Below are positions 58,593-64,000 of a DNA stretch of 64,000 bases, in pieces. Both the position numbers and the translations under genes were made by a program. Under the pieces are notes generated by a model. It saw nothing but the letters and a program-made list of their open reading frames with translations, ran no database searches and was not told the origin of the DNA. This stretch comes from Fontivita pretiosa (GTDB taxonomy: Bacteria; Planctomycetota; Phycisphaerae; Tepidisphaerales; Tepidisphaeraceae): the NCBI RefSeq assembly GCF_050410795.1, contig NZ_CP191258.1, positions 2,790,001-2,854,000 on the forward strand, given 5' to 3'. Numbering within the stretch: position 1 is the stretch's first letter; every line of letters begins with the position of its first letter.

Positions 58593-59636
58593 ATGCAGCG
58601 CCCCGTGATGAACCCGACCTTCTACGATGACTCGCCGGTGGCGCAGCCACTTCGCCGGCGACGGCTGTTGCGGGCGGCGCTGGCGGCAGTGTGGCGCGCA
58701 GGTCGCTCGCTGCTGAAGGTCCTGACCTACGACCCGATTTCGCACATCCATTTCCGTGACGAACTGGGCACCCCCGCATCGCGATTCGCGCGGGCGGTGA
58801 TGTATCGCCTGGCCTTCGTGCCGGTGCTGGTGGCGGCGGCGGCGTGCGCGTTCGTGTGGGCGGCGACTCACCCCCGCCCCGCCACCGCCGAGGTCGATCC
58901 GGCCTCGCAGTCCATCTATTATGATCCGGTCACCTTTGTCGGTCCCGACGAGCTGCGGCTGGAGGGGTGGCTGATCCCGGTCATCGAGGCCAAGACCGTG
59001 CTTCAGGAGAAAGAGCGGGTTCTGCGCAAGCGGTATCCCGCGGTGGTGCTCGCCCACGACATGGGCCACCGCCGTCAGCAGATGCTCCCGCTGATCCGCC
59101 CGCTTCACGACGCCGGATATGTCGTGCTGGCGTTGAACCTGCGAGGCGGTGGTGCGCGGGCGGCGGCAGGCGAGACGTTCGGCATCCTGGAGGCCGGCGA
59201 CATCCGCGCCGCCGTCGAGCTGCTCCGCAAAAAACCCTTCGTCGATCCGGACCGAATCGCCGTCGTCGGCTGCGGCACCGGCGCCACCGCTGCGCTTCTG
59301 GCCGCCGACGCCGATCGCAAGATCGCCGCTGTCGTCGCCGACAAGCCCATTCAGGATGTGGCCGAGGTCGTCAACGAGCGACTGGTGCCCTCCACCTCCT
59401 GGCTGAAGTGGATCGCGCCGCTGTGCAAGTGGACCTTCGAGATTTCCTATGGCCTGGATACCGAGGATGTGCAGCTCACCAACTTCAAGAAGCTGTTCAC
59501 TTCCCGCCCGGTGCTGATGGTCGAGAGCACCAGTCGCTACCCCGACCCATCCGATCCACACACGATCGATCAGGTGATGACCTTCCTGAACGCGGTTCTG
59601 AACCGCGAGCCGGCGATGGTGCAGATCAGCAATTGA
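58593..59636 (+). CDS. Membrane-anchored alpha/beta hydrolase-fold protein lacking the nucleophile
   Basis: A 347-residue protein; GGAGG 9 nt before the ATG. A basic N-terminus is followed by one transmembrane helix at about 70-91 (AFVPVLVAAAACAFVWAAT), then an alpha/beta-hydrolase domain. YPAVVLAHDMGHRRQQMLPLI and YVVLALNLRGGGAR are typical. The nucleophile elbow reads VVGCGTGA (226-230): by alignment to GxSxG the catalytic Ser is Gly228. Asp and His positions are plausible (LMVESTSRYPDPSDPHTID). It may be a pseudoenzyme or use the neighbouring Cys227. It overlaps the convergent aldolase gene by 11 nt. Confidence 0.82.
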   Translation: MQRPVMNPTFYDDSPVAQPLRRRRLLRAALAAVWRAGRSLLKVLTYDPISHIHFRDELGTPASRFARAVMYRLAFVPVLVAAAACAFVWAATHPRPATAEVDPASQSIYYDPVTFVGPDELRLEGWLIPVIEAKTVLQEKERVLRKRYPAVVLAHDMGHRRQQMLPLIRPLHDAGYVVLALNLRGGGARAAAGETFGILEAGDIRAAVELLRKKPFVDPDRIAVVGCGTGATAALLAADADRKIAAVVADKPIQDVAEVVNERLVPSTSWLKWIAPLCKWTFEISYGLDTEDVQLTNFKKLFTSRPVLMVESTSRYPDPSDPHTIDQVMTFLNAVLNREPAMVQISN

Positions 59637-60414
59637 GCAACGGCCGCACGGCGGCAAGCAGCTGCTGACTGTGTGCAAACAGACTGGACACATCCGCCCC
59701 GATCGCCAGCCACTGCGCTCCGGCGGCACGCCAGCGGGCGATGGCCGCCGGGTCGCTGCCGCAGGCGATGCCCGCGAGCTTGCCGGCGGCTCGGGCCGAC
59801 CCCAGCACCCGCTCGATTTGCCCGCAAAGCTCCGAATCGTCGATCCGCCCAAGCCGCCCCATCGAAGCCGATAAATCGTAAGGTCCCACGCAGATGCCAT
59901 CGACGCCCGGGGTGTCGATGATCGCCTGGGCGCAGCTCAGGGCATCGACGTGTTCAATCTGAAGCATGATCAGGGCCTGCCGATCCGCGCGGCGCAGATA
60001 CTCGTTCAGGTCGGTGGCGCCATATCGCATCCCCCTGACCGGACCAAAGCCCCGCGTCCCGGCGGGCGGGTATTTGCACGCCGACACCGCACGCGCCGCC
60101 TCCTGGGCGCTGCAAATCATCGGCACGATCACTGCCGCCGGCGCAAGCTCCAGCACCGGCTTGAGCATCACCGGATCGTTCCACGGCACACGGACAAACG
60201 GCGCGGTGTCCGTGCCGCGAACCGCCATCACATGTCCCAATGCCGACTCGATGCTCAGCGGGCCGTGCTCCATGTCGATCCAGGTGAAGTCGAACCCCGC
60301 CTCGGCCACAACTTCGCTGACCGTCGGATCGCGAAACCAGATTCCGCAGCCCAGGCACACGCCGCCGGCACCGATCTTCGCCAAAAATTTGTCCAGGTTG
60401 TTCAGTTCGGACAT
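59626..60414 (-). CDS. HpcH/HpaI-family aldolase
   Basis: A 262-residue class II pyruvate aldolase starting MSELNNLDKFLAKIGAGG. Motifs: FTWIDMEHGPLS (D47, E49, H50), metal ligands E154 (MLQIEHVDAL) and D180 (VGPYDLSASMG), and KYPPAGTRGFGPVRG. The family cleaves 2-keto-3-deoxy sugar acids such as 2-keto-3-deoxy-L-rhamnonate or 4-hydroxy-2-oxo acids to pyruvate plus an aldehyde. It is divergent from a 2-hydroxyacid dehydrogenase across 37 nt, which together suggests sugar-acid catabolism. The frame upstream (to 60789) is antisense to that dehydrogenase. Confidence 0.92.
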   Translation of the reverse strand: MSELNNLDKFLAKIGAGGVCLGCGIWFRDPTVSEVVAEAGFDFTWIDMEHGPLSIESALGHVMAVRGTDTAPFVRVPWNDPVMLKPVLELAPAAVIVPMICSAQEAARAVSACKYPPAGTRGFGPVRGMRYGATDLNEYLRRADRQALIMLQIEHVDALSCAQAIIDTPGVDGICVGPYDLSASMGRLGRIDDSELCGQIERVLGSARAAGKLAGIACGSDPAAIARWRAAGAQWLAIGADVSSLFAHSQQLLAAVRPLLNC

Positions 60415-60451
60415 GATCGTGTGATCATAAAGGTTCGCACGAGGGCTTGCC

Positions 60452-61474
60452 ATGAACGAGCTGAGTCGGCCGAATCCGCTGAAGGTGGCACTGGTTTCCA
60501 ACAGCGCGCCCGTTCTGCCGGCGTGGGTGGGAGCGGAGCTTGAATCGGCTGGGGCGCGGTTCGTGGCGCGCGAATGCACGACGGCCGATGAGCTGCGACA
60601 GACCGCCGCCGACGCCCAGATCGTGTGGGTGTTTGGCGGCGGAACGATCTGCGACGAGAAGAACGTGCGCCTGCTGGCGCAATGCCGGTTTCTGCTGCGA
60701 AGCGGCACGGGGACGGACAATGTGGCGGTGGAAGAGGCGACGAAGCTGGGGATCACGGTGGGCAACACGCCCGTCGCGGCCGCCGCCACCGTCGCCGACC
60801 ACGCCGCGGCGCTGCTGCTGGCTTTGGTCCGTCAGATCCCCATGCAGGATCGCCACCTGCGGACCGGCGTGTACGACCGTTCCTATGCGTTTCCCGACTG
60901 GCACCTGGCCGGCGCGACGCTGGGGCTGCTTGGCTTCGGGCGAATCGCACAGCTCATGGCCAGGCGGATGGCGGCATTCGACGTGAAGCTGATCGCGCAC
61001 GATCCGTACGTCGATCCGAATTGCGAGCCGGCGCGACAACTCGGCGTGCGGTTCGTTTCGCTGGACGAGCTGTTCAGCCAATCCGACTTCCTCTCGATCC
61101 ACTGCCCGCTCACGCCTCAGACACGGCATCTGGTCAATGAACAGCGGCTGCGCATGATGAAGCCCAGGGCGATGATCGTGAACACGGCGCGCGGGCCGAT
61201 CATCGACGAGGCGGCACTGGCGCGAGTGCTGGCCGAGAAACGCATCGCCGGCGCGGCGCTGGATGTGCACGAGGTCGAACCGCTGCCGCCCGACAGCCCG
61301 CTGCTGCGACTGGAGAACGTCGTCATGACGCCCCATACCGCCGGGCATTCCGACACGATCTATCACGACTTCTGGCGCGATTCGGTGGATACGATCCGCC
61401 AGGTGCTTTGCGGCCGACCCCCCAGGTGGCTGGTCAATCGTCCGCCATCGCCCCGTCAGCCGGCGCTGTGGTGA
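60452..61474 (+). CDS. D-isomer-specific 2-hydroxyacid dehydrogenase
   Basis: A 340-residue NAD-dependent dehydrogenase. The Rossmann motif is LGLLGFGRIAQLMA (158-170); catalytic residues are R247 (VNTARGPIID), E276 (HEVEPLPP) and H295 (VMTPHTAGHS). The N-terminal substrate domain has RSGTGTDNVAV. It is typical of C-terminal-binding-protein-like and phosphoglycerate dehydrogenases; substrate uncertain. It is divergent from the HpcH/HpaI aldolase with a shared 37-nt control region, so a joint pathway for a sugar acid is a good guess. Confidence 0.93.
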   Translation: MNELSRPNPLKVALVSNSAPVLPAWVGAELESAGARFVARECTTADELRQTAADAQIVWVFGGGTICDEKNVRLLAQCRFLLRSGTGTDNVAVEEATKLGITVGNTPVAAAATVADHAAALLLALVRQIPMQDRHLRTGVYDRSYAFPDWHLAGATLGLLGFGRIAQLMARRMAAFDVKLIAHDPYVDPNCEPARQLGVRFVSLDELFSQSDFLSIHCPLTPQTRHLVNEQRLRMMKPRAMIVNTARGPIIDEAALARVLAEKRIAGAALDVHEVEPLPPDSPLLRLENVVMTPHTAGHSDTIYHDFWRDSVDTIRQVLCGRPPRWLVNRPPSPRQPALW

Positions 61475-61525
61475 GCGACAGCGATAATTGACACGGCGGA
61501 GCGAGCCAGGCATGACGCACAGACC

Positions 61526-62671
61526 TCACCCGCGTTGCGCCAGCCTCACCATGGTCTGGTAATTGCGCAGCGTGCGTGGCGAGATCGTTCGACTGAAGGG
61601 CGCGGCCGACGGCATCAGGACAAAGCCTCGCCCGGGGCCGCTGGTGCCGTCGCGCAGCGTTTGGGCGACGAGTTTCTCGAACCGGTCCTCCTGCATCGTC
61701 TCGATGTCGCTGGCTTCGATGTTGCCGAACAGAACCATGTCCCTGCCGTAGCGGGCGCGCACATCCGCAAGCTGCACATCTCCCTGCGGTGGAGGTTCCA
61801 GCGGATCGGTGGCGTCGGCACCCATCTCGACGAACACCGGCAGCGCCGAGGCCACCCGCCCGTGGCAGTGCAGCCGCGCCCATCCCCCGTGACGCTGGAT
61901 CGCCCGCACCATCGGCCCGGTGAACGGCAGGACGAACCGCCGAAAAAGTGCCGCAGGCAGGTTCGGCTCGGCGGCGAACTCCGGGCCGTAGATTCGCCAG
62001 GGATGCTGTGGAAACACCGCCGACACCTGCTCGATCACACGCAGGTGATGCGGCGCCAGCTTGTTCAGCAGCGCCTCGATGAGATCCGGCTGCGTGTAGC
62101 CGATGAGCATGAAGTTCTCGCTGCCCAGCAGCATCGCCGCCTCACACACCGGGTCGGGCACATCCACCATCACGATGCCGCGGTCGCCCAGCGCCCGATC
62201 CGCCGCGATCAGGTGCGACACGTCGCCGGCGTCGTACTCGAACAGCTCATCAGGCAGTTGCAGGTATGCGCGAAGGTCATCCACGTCCTTGAGCAGATGC
62301 TGAAGGTGCCAGGTAGTGGCCAGGTTCGGGTCGCGGCGCGTCAGGGCGGTCATGGTCCTTGCGGCGAGCTTGAGGGTCGTGCGCGTGAAGCGCGAGCCGT
62401 TGTGCTCGAACGGCTCGATCTTGAAATACTGTTCGCGCGGGTTGCGCGGGGTCGGTCGCTTGCGCGGCGCAAGCAGCGGCAGCAGATCCGATTCCGCACG
62501 CGCCAGCTCGATCAGCGCCCGCCACGACGGATCGTTGTAGATGTTGAACCGGTCGGGGTTGTCCGGGTCGAATTGCGGCCCGCCGATCTCGTAGAAATTG
62601 ACCGCCGGGCGGTCCACCGGTTTGCCCCGGAATGTCGCCAGAAGGCGTTCTCGGCGAGTCATGGTCGTCAA
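61526..62671 (-). CDS. Uroporphyrinogen decarboxylase-family protein (methyltransferase-like)
   Basis: A 381-residue TIM-barrel protein of the UroD superfamily. MTRRERLLATFRGKPVDRPAVNFYE is the family start (an ATG three codons in is equally possible); GGWARLHCHGRVASALPVFVEMGADATDPLEPPPQGD read in parts and FGNIEASDIETMQ follow the usual C-terminal pattern. HemE's substrate Arg/Asp motifs are absent, so this is more like the MtaA/CmuA or uncharacterised UroD_2 groups than heme enzymes. Convergent with the dehydrogenase. It may be part of the same catabolic neighbourhood. Confidence 0.86.
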   Translation of the reverse strand: MTTMTRRERLLATFRGKPVDRPAVNFYEIGGPQFDPDNPDRFNIYNDPSWRALIELARAESDLLPLLAPRKRPTPRNPREQYFKIEPFEHNGSRFTRTTLKLAARTMTALTRRDPNLATTWHLQHLLKDVDDLRAYLQLPDELFEYDAGDVSHLIAADRALGDRGIVMVDVPDPVCEAAMLLGSENFMLIGYTQPDLIEALLNKLAPHHLRVIEQVSAVFPQHPWRIYGPEFAAEPNLPAALFRRFVLPFTGPMVRAIQRHGGWARLHCHGRVASALPVFVEMGADATDPLEPPPQGDVQLADVRARYGRDMVLFGNIEASDIETMQEDRFEKLVAQTLRDGTSGPGRGFVLMPSAAPFSRTISPRTLRNYQTMVRLAQRG

Positions 62672-62904
62672 TACATGGTCGTCAATAGCAGTTTACCACG
62701 ATCGCAGCACGCCCGCCCGTGCAGGCGATCCGTCCAAAGAACGAGATGTCCATTAGGGAAGCGGAGAACCGCTGCGGGAATTGAGTGGCAGGCTCAGGCG
62801 CGGGAATGCGAACCACGACTTGGTCATGACGTTGCCTGCGCGCGTCCGGAAAATCGGGCACGCCCGTACGCGCAGACGGATCCGGCGCGTATCATCCGCG
62901 ACGC

Positions 62905-63939
62905 ATGATCGATCTGACCAACCAACCCTGCCCGGTGTGCCGGACGACAGGACGAAGCCAGCCGCTGCATACGACCCGCTATCCCGAGCACCGCTACCCC
63001 GGCCCGTTCACGCTGCGACGATGCGGCGAATGCGGTCTGCTGTTCAACTCTCCCCGGCTCGACCCGCCCGAGCTGGCGCGGCTCTACGGACGCAATTATT
63101 ACTTTTTCCTCCGCTCCGACGCGCGCGAGTTTGATCGCATCGTCGGCATGTATCAGCGCTCCGTCGGAATGATCCAAGATGATCTTCAGCACAGCGGCCT
63201 GCCGAAACGCAGCATCGACATCGGCTGCGGACGCGGCTATTTCCCGGCGGTGCTCCGTGAGCTTGGCTGGGACGCATCGGGCATCGAGATCTCCCCGGAC
63301 GCCGCCGAATATGCTCGAAGCAGATTCGCCCTGGATGTCTTCACCGGCACCGTTGAGCAACATGCCGCCTCCACGCAGGCGCGGCAGTTCACGCTGGTCA
63401 CCGCGATCGACGTCATCGAACACGTGCCCGACCCGGAGCAGTTCGTAGCGGCTGCGGCGAAACTGGTGGCGCCGGACGGATGGCTGATCATCGACACCCC
63501 CAATGCCGCCGCTGAAAACATCCGCTCCAGCGGCGTCGCGTGGAAGGGGTTCAATCCATTTCACATCTACCTGTTCACGATTCAGAACCTCACAACGCTG
63601 CTATGCCGACACGGCATGCGCCCGGACAAGAGCTTTTCCTACGGCAACACGCCCACCGCCCCACACCTGCGCGACCGTGCCGTCGCGGCGCTCAAGGCCG
63701 CCGGATTGCTCCGGCCGGTTGCAGGTGCGTATTTTGCCGCCAAACGGCTGACGATCCGTGCCAACGGCGATATCCAGCAGCACGTCGCCCGCGCCGTGGC
63801 GCGCATCCGCCGCGAGCCGCCCTACTCAGCCAGTTCCGACAGCACGGCCCCCCTGGCCGCCAGCAGAGCCGGCGACAACATCGTCGTGATCGCGCGCAAG
63901 CAGGCTGAACCTCCGCCGAACTCCGATCAACGCCCATAG
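62905..63939 (+). CDS. Class I SAM methyltransferase with N-terminal zinc ribbon
   Basis: A 344-residue methyltransferase. N-terminus: CPVC (9-12) and CGEC pair, a zinc ribbon; then motif I SIDIGCGRGYFPAVL and WDASGIEISPDAAEYAR, and ITAIDVIEHVPDPEQF (IEHV). It resembles glycan-associated methyltransferases of the Methyltransf_23 group, often in polysaccharide loci. The C-terminal ~100 residues (NPFHIYLFTIQNLTTLL) match that group. No Shine-Dalgarno stands out. It is the last complete gene; 61 nt follow without features. Confidence 0.88.
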   Translation: MIDLTNQPCPVCRTTGRSQPLHTTRYPEHRYPGPFTLRRCGECGLLFNSPRLDPPELARLYGRNYYFFLRSDAREFDRIVGMYQRSVGMIQDDLQHSGLPKRSIDIGCGRGYFPAVLRELGWDASGIEISPDAAEYARSRFALDVFTGTVEQHAASTQARQFTLVTAIDVIEHVPDPEQFVAAAAKLVAPDGWLIIDTPNAAAENIRSSGVAWKGFNPFHIYLFTIQNLTTLLCRHGMRPDKSFSYGNTPTAPHLRDRAVAALKAAGLLRPVAGAYFAAKRLTIRANGDIQQHVARAVARIRREPPYSASSDSTAPLAASRAGDNIVVIARKQAEPPPNSDQRP

Positions 63940-64000
63940 CACAACAAGTCTGAAGCAGGGCGACGCTCGTGCAACGACCTGGGCTCCGGGCTTTCAGAGG

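Noticed and set aside
59626..60789. Extended 387-codon aldolase frame
   Set aside because: The first 125 codons are antisense to the dehydrogenase; the family start is MSELNNLDKF.
1..64000. CRISPR array or tRNA genes
   Set aside because: No regularly spaced direct repeats and no convincing tRNA T-loop/anticodon architecture were seen; GGTTCGA-like strings lie inside protein genes.

Overview
The window is high-GC bacterial DNA that I would place in the Planctomycetota, probably Phycisphaerae-like. Pointers are PEP-CTERM and dockerin-like secreted proteins, H-X9-DG pseudopilins, a Uma2 nuclease, repeat-rich intergenic DNA, scattered respiratory genes and many weak or absent Shine-Dalgarno sites. 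This placement rests on gene content, not on a marker gene. About 54 protein genes are supported. I saw no rRNA, tRNA, CRISPR array or complete prophage.

Layout. 0-1.1 kb: the 3' end of nuoF, then a REP-type tyrosine transposase (RAYT) gene flanked by two copies of a 42-nt palindromic repeat. 1.1-2.9 kb: an Rrf2 regulator downstream of an IscS/NifS cysteine desulfurase. 2.9-12.5 kb: a surface-protein locus with two related ~730-aa PEP-CTERM/dockerin proteins, each divergent from a pseudopilin, in mirror image around a trypsin-like protease and a TlpA-like thioredoxin protein; a third PEP-CTERM protein follows. 12.5-17.7 kb: regulatory proteins (degenerate HD-GYP + HDOD + receiver-like; a possible PilZ-like small protein; PAS + two-CW + GGDEF + EAL). 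17.9-27.1 kb: a minus-strand run of mostly housekeeping genes (ThuA-like, aroA, GT39, nuoA, pfkA, EF-G-like, PflX-type radical SAM). 27.6-36.1 kb: an exopolysaccharide-type cluster (three GT4, one GT2, FkbM methyltransferase, two WcaF-like acetyltransferases, an FAD oxidoreductase), then a GH57 amylase. 37.7-39.3 kb: a soluble FixL-like hybrid kinase. 40-47 kb: a TraB-like protein and three large polytopic membrane proteins, one TMTC-like. 46.8-52.6 kb: epimerase, recN, a tRNA-binding protein, a tiny lipoprotein, a GT2 and PhoH. 52.8-58.2 kb: a SnoaL-like protein, an Imm5-like orphan, an unknown, manA, Uma2, rluB and a membrane-anchored SPOR-like protein. 58.6-64 kb: an alpha/beta-hydrolase-fold protein lacking its nucleophile, an aldolase/2-hydroxyacid dehydrogenase divergent pair, a UroD-family protein and a zinc-ribbon methyltransferase.

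The most unusual structures are the mirrored surface-protein/pseudopilin cassettes with an overlapping divergent promoter, the RAYT with its palindromes, a dispersed GGA-triloop hairpin family, a perfect 20-bp inverted repeat that supplies the RecN C-terminus, and a FixL-type PAS carrying the expected heme His/Arg pair in a cytosolic hybrid kinase. The window supplies parts of systems rather than one complete self-contained new system: no exosortase, Wzx/Wzy pair, cognate toxin or pilin secretion ATPase lies inside it.
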